A DNA stretch of 54,966 nt from Bacteroidaceae bacterium (GCA_017470525.1 JAFUYM010000061.1:1-54966); one strand, 5' to 3'. Shown: positions 26,161 to 34,786, counted from the stretch's first letter. Notes: generated by a model not told the origin, from the sequence alone. Numbers and translations are program-made.

Positions 26161-26640
26161 ATGGAGACAAAGAAGAAACTGTCATTGATTGCCTTCTCGG
26201 GCGACTTCGACAAACTGACCGCGGTGTTCACCCTGGCGACGGGGGCTGCGGCTGTGGGATATGAGGTGAACATCTTCTTCACCTTCTGGGGCTTGGATGC
26301 CATCAAGCAGAAGCGGGGACGGAGTTTCACGGGCGGCTCGTGGCTCACCCGAATCTTCGGGTTCATGATGGGTGGACTGAGTGTGGCACCGAACAGCAAG
26401 TTCAACTTCTGCGGCATCGGGCCCAAAGTGTTCCGCCACTTGATGAAGAAGCAGAATGTGGCGACACTGGAGGAGTTGGTGGATGCCGCCAACGCGCTGG
26501 GCGTGAACCTCTATGCGTGTGAGATGGCGATGCACGTGCTCGGACTGGAGAAGAAGGACTTCATCCACGAGGTGAAGGACGTGCTGGGCGTGGCGACATT
26601 CCTCAACATCAGCGAGGGGGGCAGGACGATGTTCATCTGA
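26161..26640 (+). CDS. DsrE/DsrF-like (DsrE2-type) sulfur-relay protein
   Basis: 159 residues. It follows the DsrE2 pattern: 'KLSLIAFSGDFDKLTAVFTLATGAAAVGYEVNIFFTFWGL' start, a hydrophobic middle (FGFMMGGL), and the conserved cysteine region 'GVNLYACEMAMHVLGL' near residues 114-129. DsrE-family proteins accept and pass on persulfide sulfur, often with TusA, which is encoded next. In the cytoplasm or at the membrane it may carry sulfur from the cysteine desulfurase towards the carrier protein. Confidence 0.8.
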   Translation: METKKKLSLIAFSGDFDKLTAVFTLATGAAAVGYEVNIFFTFWGLDAIKQKRGRSFTGGSWLTRIFGFMMGGLSVAPNSKFNFCGIGPKVFRHLMKKQNVATLEELVDAANALGVNLYACEMAMHVLGLEKKDFIHEVKDVLGVATFLNISEGGRTMFI

Positions 26641-26844
26641 GCAAGGCAGTCACGGACGAGCCGATGCGGAGGGGAGAAAATAAAAAGGTGTGCCGTCTGC
26701 ATCACCTCCGAAAAGATGCCTCCAGCACATCATGATGAATATCATCACTGGCAAAGATAAGAATAATTTTCCGAACCTCCAAATTTTCTTAACGTTATTT
26801 AACTAAAAAAACTGCATTTTTTCTTGCAAAAACGGAACGTCGTA

Positions 26845-26913
26845 GCCGATAAATTGATAACGACGTTATCGATTAATTGATTACGACGTTGTCGATAAAT
26901 TGATTGCGACGCT
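26845..26913. repeat. Three tandem 23-bp repeats
   Basis: Units at 26845-26867, 26868-26890 and 26891-26913, core ATAAATTGATTACGACGTT-like. The 398-base gap 26641-27038 otherwise holds nothing recognisable. No spacer structure, so it is not a CRISPR array. Confidence 0.8.
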
Positions 26914-27038
26914 GCAGTTTTTGCTAACTCGACATTGCACCGGAACGGATTTCGCCGCAAGCCCATTTCAGGCACCGCCGGAACCCGAAAACCGGACCCG
27001 ACAGAAACATAAAAACCAAAAAGAAAGGAGACAAAGAC

Positions 27039-27263
27039 ATGGCAACTCACACACTCGACATCACCCGGGAGCATTGCCCGATGACCTTCGTGAAGACAAA
27101 ACTCAAACTGGCGCAAATCGCTCCCGGCGACACGCTCGAAGTGCTCCTCACCGAGGGGGAGCCGCTGGAGAATGTGCCGCGCTCGGCAAGGGAACAGGGC
27201 TACAACGTGCTCTCGGTGGAGCACGTGGAGGGTAATGTGCACAAAGTAACTATACAGAAGTAA
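27039..27263 (+). CDS. TusA/SirA-like sulfur-transfer protein
   Basis: 74 residues. The TusA fold is seen as 'HTLDITREHCPMTFVKTKLKLAQIAPGDTLEVLLTEGEPLENVPR' with the single catalytic cysteine C13 in the CP motif at the N-terminus of the first helix. It carries persulfide sulfur between a desulfurase and downstream acceptors. An AAGGAGA ribosome site precedes the start. A SirA-like gene is also part of the Wolinella HcyS cluster. Confidence 0.88.
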   Translation: MATHTLDITREHCPMTFVKTKLKLAQIAPGDTLEVLLTEGEPLENVPRSAREQGYNVLSVEHVEGNVHKVTIQK

Positions 27264-27306
27264 CATGATTTCGGTATCAGACAATGTGAAGCCAAATGCT
27301 TTTATC

Positions 27307-27461
27307 GCCTTCGGCGGACGAAAGAAAAACAGATAAAAACAAGTAGAAACAAATAAAAATAGGTCTTACTTGTTTTTTAAATCTGTACAAATGATGACGA
27401 AGAACCTGTTTTTATCTATTTTTATTTGTTTTTATCTATTTTTTCTTCGTCCGCCGAAAGC
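27307..27461. repeat. Family 2 inverted-repeat element, copy 2
   Basis: Arms GCCTTCGGCGGACGAA (27307-27322) and TTCGTCCGCCGAAAGC (27446-27461) flank A-rich and T-rich tracts. The same outer word CGTCCGCCGAAGGCG borders copy 1. Confidence 0.75.
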
Positions 27462-27492
27462 GAATAACTGTTAACAAACTCAAGTAGAAGCA

Positions 27493-27891
27493 ATGAACAT
27501 CATTATTACCGAAAGCGCCTACCAGTCCATCCTGGCACAGGCACAGAAGGACGCGCCCGTGGAGTCGTGCGGCTACCTGCTCGGCACCGACCGCGACATC
27601 GTCACGGAGAACTATCCCATGACGAACATCGACCACTCCGAGGAGCACTTCACCTTCGACCCCAAGGAGCAGTTCGCCATGCTGAAATATGCCCGGCAGA
27701 AGGGGCTCAGCATCGTGGGCAACTGGCACAGCCACCCCGCCTCCCCCTCCCGTCCCTCGGAAGAGGACAAGCGGCTCGCCCTCGACCCCAACATCCTCTA
27801 CTTCATCCTCTCCCTGGCAGAGGAGAAGCCTGTACTGAACGCCTTCCGCATTGTGGATGGCGAAGTGAAAGAGAAAATTCCACTGAGATAG
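27493..27891 (+). CDS. JAMM/MPN+ metalloprotease (HcyD/Mec+-like)
   Basis: 132 residues with the full JAMM zinc motif: E24 in 'PVESCGYLLG', H79 and H81 in 'NWHSHP', S89 and D92 (HxH-x7-S-x2-D). In CysO and HcyS pathways such enzymes release the amino acid from the carrier or trim the carrier's C-terminus. The neighbouring carrier has a ten-residue tail after its Gly-Gly-Gly, a natural substrate. Between two family 2 repeats, in front of the encapsulin gene. Confidence 0.88.
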   Translation: MNIIITESAYQSILAQAQKDAPVESCGYLLGTDRDIVTENYPMTNIDHSEEHFTFDPKEQFAMLKYARQKGLSIVGNWHSHPASPSRPSEEDKRLALDPNILYFILSLAEEKPVLNAFRIVDGEVKEKIPLR

Positions 27892-27956
27892 ACAACACTA
27901 TACATTATTAATTAATAACTGAATTTTCGGATGTGATTTTACCGCAAGCGGTCTTT

Positions 27957-28060
27957 CAAAAACAAGAAAAAACCTAAAAAGACCCAAAATAACAAATGGC
28001 TCATTTGAAGAAGATGATGGTTTTATGAGGTTTTCTTTGGTTTTTTCTGGTTTTTCTGAA
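27957..28060. repeat. Family 2-like inverted repeat, copy 3 (diverged)
   Basis: AAAACAAGAAAAAACC on the left and GGTTTTTTCTGGTTTTTC on the right, preceded by CCGCAAGCGG. Between the protease and encapsulin genes. Confidence 0.55.
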
Positions 28061-28087
28061 GACGCGAAGCGTTAAAAACAACTTTCG

Positions 28088-29551
28088 ATGATTAAAAAAC
28101 AAACCAACAACATGGCAGACAACAACATTCAGCGCAGCATCACGACTGCAACGGCTCGCAAACTTGCGAACACCACCAAGACGCCCCCCCAGATGGGCAG
28201 TATCACACCGAGACTCCTTCTCAAACTCCTCCCCTGGACACAGGTGGAGAGCGGCACCTACCGCGTCAACCGCACCAAGGTGGAACTGAAGAAGGCAGAG
28301 CGCATCGAGATTCAGTACTTCGACGGCGTGCCCAGTTTCACGGCAAAGAACCTACGCGCCATCCCGCTCTTCCAGAACATCGACCAGGAAATCGTCGCCC
28401 GCCTCGCACGCAACTTCGTGCCCGTGGAAGTGGCACGCGGCAAGAACCTCGTCACCCAGGGCACGGACAAGCAGCGCTTCTTCATCGTGGCAAGCGGTCA
28501 GGCTGAAGTCATCAGCACGGGCACACACGGCGAGGAGTTGCGCATCGCCCTTCTCGGCAATGGCGAATACTTCGGCGAGGCAGACCTGCTGAGCGCAGCC
28601 GACTCCACCGTCAGCGTCCGTTCCGTCACCGACTCAGTCTTCCTGGTGCTCGACACACCCGTGCTCGAATCCCTCATCGAGGAAATCCCCGACTTCCGCA
28701 ACCAGTTCAACAATGCCGTGGATAAGCAACTGCGCCTCAAAGCCACCGTCAACGAGCACGGCGAGAAGCACATTGACCTGGTGAGCGGACATGAAGAGGA
28801 CAACGTCATCCCCGAAACCTACATCGACTACGAGGAGAACCCAACGGAATACTCCCTCAACACCCTGCAGACAGTCGTCCGCGTACACACCCGTGTGAGC
28901 GACCTCTACAATGCGCCATACAACCAACTCGAACAGCAACTCCGCCTCTCCATCGAGAGCATCAAGGAGCGCCAAGAGTGGGAACTCATCAACAACAAGA
29001 AGTTCGGTCTCCTCGCCCAAACCGCCCCGGGCTACAAGATCAGTGCGCGCTACGGGACTCCGACCCCAGACGACCTCGACGAACTCCTCTCGCTCGTCTG
29101 GAAAGAGCCAGCCTTCTTCATCGCCAATCCACGCGCCATCGCCGCCTTCGAGCGTGAATGCACTTGGCGTGGTGTGCCACCTGTGGCAATCGACCTCTTC
29201 GGCACTAAGGTCATCACCTGGCGCGGAGTGCCCATCATCCCGTCCGACAAAGTGGAAGTGAAGGGACAATACCTGACCAACCGTGGCGTCGGCACCACCG
29301 AAATCATCCTTGTGCGTGTAGGCGAGAAAGAGCAAGGAGTCGTAGGTCTGCATCAGGCAGGCATCCCCGGCGAAATCGCTCCAAGCCTCTCGGCACGTCT
29401 GATGGGACTCGACCAGTACGGCGTGGCAAGTTACTTGCTCACGAAGTACTTCAGCCTTGCCTCCCTCACCGACGATGCCATTGCAGTCCTCGAGAACGTA
29501 GAGGTAGGCTATTACCACGATTATCAGCACCGCAATAAAATAGAAAAGTAA
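28088..29551 (+). CDS. Family 2 encapsulin shell protein with cNMP-binding-like domain
   Basis: 487 residues (an internal ATG at 28112, giving MADNNIQ, is an alternative start). HK97-fold encapsulin segments flank a cyclic-nucleotide-binding-type domain at about 92-205 (IPLFQNIDQEIVARLARNF ... GEYFGEADLL), the mark of family 2B shells. The C-terminal part, with 'RYGTPTPDDLDELLSLVWKEPAFF' and 'FGTKVITWRGVPIIPSDK', matches family 2 encapsulins. The phosphate-binding cassette reads FGEADLLSAADSTVSV without the usual R-[TS]-A, so ligand binding may be lost. It should build a protein nanocompartment around the cysteine desulfurase encoded by the overlapping next gene. Confidence 0.9.
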   Translation: MIKKQTNNMADNNIQRSITTATARKLANTTKTPPQMGSITPRLLLKLLPWTQVESGTYRVNRTKVELKKAERIEIQYFDGVPSFTAKNLRAIPLFQNIDQEIVARLARNFVPVEVARGKNLVTQGTDKQRFFIVASGQAEVISTGTHGEELRIALLGNGEYFGEADLLSAADSTVSVRSVTDSVFLVLDTPVLESLIEEIPDFRNQFNNAVDKQLRLKATVNEHGEKHIDLVSGHEEDNVIPETYIDYEENPTEYSLNTLQTVVRVHTRVSDLYNAPYNQLEQQLRLSIESIKERQEWELINNKKFGLLAQTAPGYKISARYGTPTPDDLDELLSLVWKEPAFFIANPRAIAAFERECTWRGVPPVAIDLFGTKVITWRGVPIIPSDKVEVKGQYLTNRGVGTTEIILVRVGEKEQGVVGLHQAGIPGEIAPSLSARLMGLDQYGVASYLLTKYFSLASLTDDAIAVLENVEVGYYHDYQHRNKIEK

Positions 29552-31224
29552 TGTATCTGAACGAGTTAGATAACTTTCACTTTGACTTGCCGAACTTGGG
29601 AACAGCACCGCAAGTGGCAGTGCCGAACGAGGCACCCGACGAGTTGGACTTGTCGGCATTGCCATTGCCCACAGGCTTTCCATCGGGAGGAAGTGTCTTG
29701 CCAACAGGGGGAGCCGCCGTGCCATCGGCAGGAGCAGGCGACCTTCCATTGACGGGCAGCGTGGAGGATGCCCCTCAAATAGGCAGCCTCAGCCCTGCTG
29801 GCACCGAACTCTTCAAGGGAGTCATTGCCAAATACTTTGCAGAGGACCTCTCCTCCTACGAGGCTCCTTCCCGTGTTGTTCCTTCAGAGGGTGACGACGT
29901 GGAGCCACAGGAGAAGCGATGTCTGCTGAAAGACAACGGCTTTGGCATCGGCATTCCCGAGACGGAGATAGTCAAGAACCTCCAGTACGAGGAGGCGGAC
30001 ACGGTGAACACCACCGAAATCCGCAAGCAGTTCCCCATCCTGCATCAGAAGGTGAACGGGCACGACCTCGTGTGGTTCGACAACGGCGCGACGACACAGA
30101 AGCCCCTGCGTGTGATTGACGGATTGAGCGAGTTCTACAAAACCGACTACTCCAATATTCACCGTGGGGCACACACGTTGGCGGCTCGAAGCACCGACCA
30201 GTACGAAGGTGCGCGCGAGAAGGTGGCGCGCTTCATCAATGCCCCGTCGAAGGACAACATCCTCTTTGTGCGTGGCACCACCGAGGGCATCAACCTCATC
30301 GCACAGACGTTTGGCAGGAAGTACTTGGAGGAAGGCGATAACGTCATCGTCTCTACGCTCGACCACCATGCCAACATCGTGCCTTGGCAGCAAATCTGCA
30401 AGGAACGGAAAGCGGAACTCCGTGCCATCCCCATCGACAAGAATGGTGACCTCATCCTGAGTGAATTGGAACGTCTCATCACGCCTCGCACTAAGTTCGT
30501 CAGTGTGGGTCATGTGAACAATACCTTCGGCACTATCAACGACGTGGAAAGCATCATCCGCACAGCACATTCGCACAATATCCCCGTGCTCATCGACGGT
30601 GCCCAAAGCATTGCCCACACCCAAGTGGATGTGCAGCGCCTCGACTGCGACTTCTTCGTGTTCTCCGGACACAAGATTTACGGTCCTTCAGGCATCGGAG
30701 CCGTCTATGGCAAGAAGGAACTCTTGGAGCAACTTCCACCATGGCAAGGCGGTGGCAACATGATTAAAGACGTCACCATCGAACGCACCGAGTTCAACGG
30801 TCCTCCAGCACGTTTCGAGGCAGGCACACCCAACATCGCCGATGCCATTGGCTTGGGTTATGCCCTCGACTTTGTGCAAAGCGTAGGAATCCACAACATC
30901 GAACACCACGAACACGAACTGACCGAGTATGCCCGTCAGCAAATCAGTCGCATACCGGGCATCACCATCATGGGTAATCCCAAGAAGCGGGTCAGCGTCA
31001 TCTCACTCGACATCCCGGGCATCCCCGCACCACAGGTAGGGCAATTGCTTGACAAGGAAGGCATTGCTGTCCGTGCTGGTCACCACTGTGCACAGCCAGC
31101 CCTGCGAGCCCTTGGCTATGAGATGTCGGTACGTCCTACATTTGCCGTCTATAACACGAAGGAAGAGGTTGACCGTCTGGTCATTGCTCTTCAGAAAATA
31201 GTGGCAGACGTGCAGCAGAAATAG
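29551..31224 (+). CDS. SufS-like cysteine desulfurase with encapsulin-targeting N-terminal extension
   Basis: 557 residues; start overlaps the encapsulin stop as TAATG. Residues 1-154 are low-complexity, rich in P, G, A, L and acidic residues (DELDLSALPLPTGFP ... GDLPLTGS), as in known cargo-loading extensions of encapsulated desulfurases. From about 155 a complete SufS fold follows: 'FDNGATTQKP', PLP lysine K375 in 'FSGHKIYGPSG', and catalytic C513 in 'RAGHHCAQP'. It removes sulfur from L-cysteine as persulfide or elemental sulfur, presumably inside the shell. Its products could feed TusA/DsrE and the thiocarboxylate pathway, or be stored. Confidence 0.92.
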   Translation: MYLNELDNFHFDLPNLGTAPQVAVPNEAPDELDLSALPLPTGFPSGGSVLPTGGAAVPSAGAGDLPLTGSVEDAPQIGSLSPAGTELFKGVIAKYFAEDLSSYEAPSRVVPSEGDDVEPQEKRCLLKDNGFGIGIPETEIVKNLQYEEADTVNTTEIRKQFPILHQKVNGHDLVWFDNGATTQKPLRVIDGLSEFYKTDYSNIHRGAHTLAARSTDQYEGAREKVARFINAPSKDNILFVRGTTEGINLIAQTFGRKYLEEGDNVIVSTLDHHANIVPWQQICKERKAELRAIPIDKNGDLILSELERLITPRTKFVSVGHVNNTFGTINDVESIIRTAHSHNIPVLIDGAQSIAHTQVDVQRLDCDFFVFSGHKIYGPSGIGAVYGKKELLEQLPPWQGGGNMIKDVTIERTEFNGPPARFEAGTPNIADAIGLGYALDFVQSVGIHNIEHHEHELTEYARQQISRIPGITIMGNPKKRVSVISLDIPGIPAPQVGQLLDKEGIAVRAGHHCAQPALRALGYEMSVRPTFAVYNTKEEVDRLVIALQKIVADVQQK

Positions 31225-31278
31225 TTTTTCTACTTCAAAAACGATGGCTTAATGCCATAACAGATGAAGTTTTTTGTC

Positions 31279-31316
31279 AGCCCCATGCTATCTGTGAAGA
31301 CGGCGTGGGGCTTTTT
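31279..31316 (+). terminator. Terminator of the sulfur/encapsulin cluster
   Basis: AGCCCCATGC (31279-31288) pairs with GCGTGGGGCT (31303-31312, one G-T pair), followed by TTTTT. Confidence 0.8.
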
Positions 31317-31351
31317 CCGTGTGATACTCTTTGTATGTCAGATTTTTTGTG

Positions 31352-31360
31352 TACTTTTGC
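31352..31360 (+). promoter_or_regulatory. -7 box of the PatB-like gene
   Basis: TACTTTTGC, 24 bases before the start codon; it fits TAnnTTTG. Confidence 0.55.
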
Positions 31361-31383
31361 AGCAGGAAATAAAGTGAAAATAT

Positions 31384-32556
31384 ATGATGTATGATTTTGA
31401 CAAACCTGTTGACCGTAAGGGAACAGGTGATTTGAAGCATGAGGTGTTGGCAGAGCGGTATGGCAGAGCGGATTTGTTGCCGCTCTGGGTGGCAGATATG
31501 GATTGGGAAACGCCTGCCTTCATCACGGATGCGCTGAAGGCACGGATGGAGCACTCGCTGTTTGGCTACACGGTGGAGCCGAAGGAGTATTGGCAGACTG
31601 TGCAACAGTGGATTGAGGAGCATCACCAATGGAAGGTGGAGCGGGAGTGGATGACTTACATCCCTGGCATTGTAAAAGGCATCGGCATGGTCATCAATTT
31701 CTTCCTGAAACCAGACGAGAAGGTGATTGTGCAGCCGCCTATTTATCATCCGTTCTATCTGACACCACAAGGAAATAAGCGAGAAGTGGTGTGGAATCCG
31801 CTGAAAGCAGACGGGAACTCTTATTCTATGGATTTTGACAATCTTGAACAGGTGTGTGATGAGAAGTGTCGATTGCTCATCCTTGCCAATCCGCATAACC
31901 CTGCTGGCATTGTGTGGGACAGGGATACACTACAGCGATTGGCACATTTTGCGAAGGAGCACAACCTGATTGTGATTAGTGATGAGATTCACTGCGACAT
32001 GGCATTGTATGGCAACAAGCACATCCCGTTCGCCTCGGTGAGTGACGAGGCGGCTGAGGTGAGCATCACGTTCTGTGCACCCAGCAAGACGTTCAACATT
32101 GCTGGCATTGTCAGTTCATGGTGTATCATTCCGAACGAACAACTGCGGAAGCCTTTCTATGATTGGCTATCGGCAAATGAACTGAACGACCCCAACATAT
32201 TTGCACCGATTGCAACGATTGCTGCCTTCAAGCATGGAGAAGAGTGGCGACAGCAGATGGTGAAGTATGTGGAAGGAAATATTGAGTTTTTGATTGATTA
32301 TTGTCAAAAGCATATTCCACAAATCAAGCCGTTGCGTCCTCAAGCATCTTATCTGGTGTGGCTCGATTGTCGAGCGTTGGGCTTGAATCAACAGAACCTT
32401 GTAGATTTCTTTGTCAATAAGGCTCATCTTGCACTGAATGACGGGGCTATGTTTGGTCCTGGTGGTGAAGGTTTCATGCGACTGAATGTGGGAACGCAAA
32501 GGAGTGTGTTGGAAATGGCATTGAAACAGTTGGAAGAGGCTGTAAAAGGTCTATGA
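31384..32556 (+). CDS. MalY/PatB-family PLP-dependent C-S beta-lyase
   Basis: 390 residues (the second ATG at 31387 is an equal choice). Characteristic beginning 'MYDFDKPVDRKGTGDLKHE', 'LPLWVADMDWETP', 'NPHNPAGIVW', 'SDEIHCDM' and the PLP lysine in 'APSKTFNIAG'. Family members cleave cystathionine or cysteine-type C-S bonds to give homocysteine or sulfide, pyruvate and ammonia. It has its own promoter after the encapsulin-cluster terminator, but continues the sulfur amino acid theme of the region. Confidence 0.88.
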   Translation: MMYDFDKPVDRKGTGDLKHEVLAERYGRADLLPLWVADMDWETPAFITDALKARMEHSLFGYTVEPKEYWQTVQQWIEEHHQWKVEREWMTYIPGIVKGIGMVINFFLKPDEKVIVQPPIYHPFYLTPQGNKREVVWNPLKADGNSYSMDFDNLEQVCDEKCRLLILANPHNPAGIVWDRDTLQRLAHFAKEHNLIVISDEIHCDMALYGNKHIPFASVSDEAAEVSITFCAPSKTFNIAGIVSSWCIIPNEQLRKPFYDWLSANELNDPNIFAPIATIAAFKHGEEWRQQMVKYVEGNIEFLIDYCQKHIPQIKPLRPQASYLVWLDCRALGLNQQNLVDFFVNKAHLALNDGAMFGPGGEGFMRLNVGTQRSVLEMALKQLEEAVKGL

Positions 32557-32636
32557 GAAAGTGATTTGATAAAACTGGCTTGACGGGCGATTTGATAAAA
32601 AAGACCATTTTATTTTGTATTGTGCTCATTTAATTG

Positions 32637-32645
32637 TATCTTTGC
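32637..32645 (+). promoter_or_regulatory. Promoter of the esterase gene
   Basis: TATCTTTGC, 18 bases before the start. The preceding TTTTGTATTGTGCTCATTTAATTG closely resembles the ilvE promoter at 49435-49464. Confidence 0.65.
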
Positions 32646-32662
32646 AACGGAAAAGAACATAT

Positions 32663-33463
32663 ATGCTTAGATTTGTCATTCTCATCGTCGTGTTTGTGTG
32701 TACTTTAGCAGGTCATGCACAAGACACGAGCAAGGCGTATCGCAACACCGTGGCTGGCAGTTACAACTTCTGGTTTTATCGTCCCGAAGAGGACGAGAGC
32801 GATGGCACCCACCGTCCCTTGCTTATATTCTTGCACGGGGCGAGTCTCTGTGGCAGCGACTTGGCGAAGGTGAAGCGCTACGGTCCCATGGAGGCACTGA
32901 AACGCGGACGTGCCATTGACTGTTACATCCTTGCACCTCAGAATCCGGGCGGCGCATGGAATCCCGACAAAATCATGAAACTTGTGGAATGGGCTGAGGA
33001 ACACTACAATGTCGATTCCGACCGCATCTACTGCTACGGCATGAGCCTTGGGGGGTACGGAACGCTTGATTTGTGTGCCACCTACCCCGACCGCATCGCG
33101 GCAGGCATGGCAATGTGTGGAGGAGCCACGGTGAAAGACCTGAGTGGGCTGTCGCGCATCCCCATGTGGATTGTGCATGGAACAGCAGACACGGCAGTGC
33201 CTGTTTCCGCATCAGACCGAGTGGTGGAAGCCATCAAGAAGACGGGTGATGATTCGCGTCTGATTTATACTCGAATGCCTGGTGTCAACCATGGTCGCCC
33301 TGCTCGCATCTTCTACTGCTATCAAACCTACGATTGGATGTTCTCTCACTCGCTGAAAGATGAGGGAAGACCCGTCAACCGGGACTTTGAAATTACGCCA
33401 CAACTCTTACAGAATGCGTACCATGACCTTGGACGTAATGCTAACTTTGCCTCGTACGATTAA
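32663..33463 (+). CDS. Secreted alpha/beta-hydrolase (esterase/prolyl-oligopeptidase-like)
   Basis: 266 residues from the ATG at 32663; the longer frame from 32615 would begin upstream of the promoter box. Signal peptide (RFVILIVVFVCTLAGHAQ), oxyanion region 'LLIFLHGASLCGSD', nucleophile elbow 'CYGMSLGGYGTLD', an acidic residue in 'WIVHGTADTAVP' and a histidine in 'GVNHGRP'. Similar proteins are feruloyl or acetyl xylan esterases and polyhydroxybutyrate-depolymerase-like enzymes. The substrate is unknown. It is followed after 28 bases by a phosphatase gene and both may be one operon. Confidence 0.82.
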   Translation: MLRFVILIVVFVCTLAGHAQDTSKAYRNTVAGSYNFWFYRPEEDESDGTHRPLLIFLHGASLCGSDLAKVKRYGPMEALKRGRAIDCYILAPQNPGGAWNPDKIMKLVEWAEEHYNVDSDRIYCYGMSLGGYGTLDLCATYPDRIAAGMAMCGGATVKDLSGLSRIPMWIVHGTADTAVPVSASDRVVEAIKKTGDDSRLIYTRMPGVNHGRPARIFYCYQTYDWMFSHSLKDEGRPVNRDFEITPQLLQNAYHDLGRNANFASYD

Positions 33464-33491
33464 CACTTACTAAAACCTATATTAAAAGCCA

Positions 33492-34781
33492 ATGAAAAAA
33501 ATTCTTTTATTTGTGTCATTCTTTCTGGCACTTGCTTCGACTCAGGCACAAACCGCTAAAGAGGAAATCTATGCCGACATCTTGAAATCAGGTTCAAACT
33601 ATATGGCATATCAAGCTCCGACGAAGCCGCTGACCAAGACTCCCAAAGGTTACGAGCCATTCTACATGTCTCACTATGGTCGTCACGGTTCGCGCTGGCT
33701 GCTTGGTGACGGTGACTACCTCAACGTGCTCCGTCCGCTTCGCCGTGCCAAGGATCAGGGAAAGTTGACGGTGCTTGGACTCGAGGCGCTCGAAAAGATG
33801 GAACGCTTTTATCCAACTACGCAAGGACGACTTGGCGACCTCTCCGATATCGGTGAAAAGCAACACCACGGCATTGGAAAGCGCATGACGGAACACTTCC
33901 CTGAAATCTTCAGCGGACGCGATGCTGAAGTAGATGCCCGTAGCACCGTAGTTATCCGCTGCATCCTCAGCATGGTGGCAGAGTGCGAGGAAATCACAGC
34001 ATTCAACAAAGACCTCAAGATGCACAATGACGTGAGCGAGTCGCTGCAATGGTACCTCAACGCAGGATGGAGCCGACGATTGAGAGATGCAAGCGCTAAC
34101 CGTGGCAGTATCGTGGATCACTACAAACGGGAATACACGCACCCTGACCGCTTCTGTCGCGCCCTGTTTACGGATGAAAGTTTTTGGAACGATGAGGACT
34201 TCCGCCCACGCTCCTTCATGCGCGCAGTCTTCAATGTCATCACCAATATGCAGAGTCACGGATTTGGTGAAGATATGTGGAACCTCTTCACCAAGGAAGA
34301 ACTCTTCGACCTCTGGAAAATCGTTAACATCGACTGGTACTTGGGATATGGTCCTGCACCTCAGAGCAAGGGTATCATGCCTTTCTCGCAGGCGAACCTG
34401 CTGCGCAACATGATTGAAACGACTGACACCATCCTGACGAGTAAAACCTTCAAGAACGGTGCTACGCTTCGTTTCGGACATGAAGTGTGTGTGATGCCGC
34501 TTGCCTGTCTGATGGAACTGGATAGTTGTGGTCGTCAAGTGGAAGACCTCGACCATCTGGAAGACCAATGGGTGAACTACCGCATCTATCCGATGGCATG
34601 CAACATTCAGTGGGTGTTCTACCGCCCGAAGAAGGGCAACGGCGACATCCTCGTGAAAGCGCTCCTCAACGAGAAGGAGGCGACCATGCCTGTGAAGACT
34701 GACCAGTTCCCTTACTACAAGTGGTCAGACATCCGTGCTTACTACCAGAAGAAACTGGATGATTTTGAAGCAGGAAACTAA
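33492..34781 (+). CDS. Periplasmic histidine phosphatase (MINPP/phytase-like)
   Basis: 429 residues with signal peptide (KKILLFVSFFLALASTQAQ). The branch-2 histidine phosphatase RHG motif is 'YGRHGSRWL' (R64-H65-G66) and the distal motif 'FGHEVCVMPLACL' has the HE pair used by MINPP-type enzymes instead of HD. Bacteroides relatives hydrolyse inositol phosphates such as phytate. Here it would act in the periplasm or on the surface to release phosphate. It ends 6 bases before a bidirectional terminator. Confidence 0.85.
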   Translation: MKKILLFVSFFLALASTQAQTAKEEIYADILKSGSNYMAYQAPTKPLTKTPKGYEPFYMSHYGRHGSRWLLGDGDYLNVLRPLRRAKDQGKLTVLGLEALEKMERFYPTTQGRLGDLSDIGEKQHHGIGKRMTEHFPEIFSGRDAEVDARSTVVIRCILSMVAECEEITAFNKDLKMHNDVSESLQWYLNAGWSRRLRDASANRGSIVDHYKREYTHPDRFCRALFTDESFWNDEDFRPRSFMRAVFNVITNMQSHGFGEDMWNLFTKEELFDLWKIVNIDWYLGYGPAPQSKGIMPFSQANLLRNMIETTDTILTSKTFKNGATLRFGHEVCVMPLACLMELDSCGRQVEDLDHLEDQWVNYRIYPMACNIQWVFYRPKKGNGDILVKALLNEKEATMPVKTDQFPYYKWSDIRAYYQKKLDDFEAGN

Positions 34782-34786
34782 GAAGA

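Noticed and set aside
26845-26913. Possible CRISPR array
   Set aside because: Units are contiguous with no spacers and no cas genes are in the window; same for 49188-49279.
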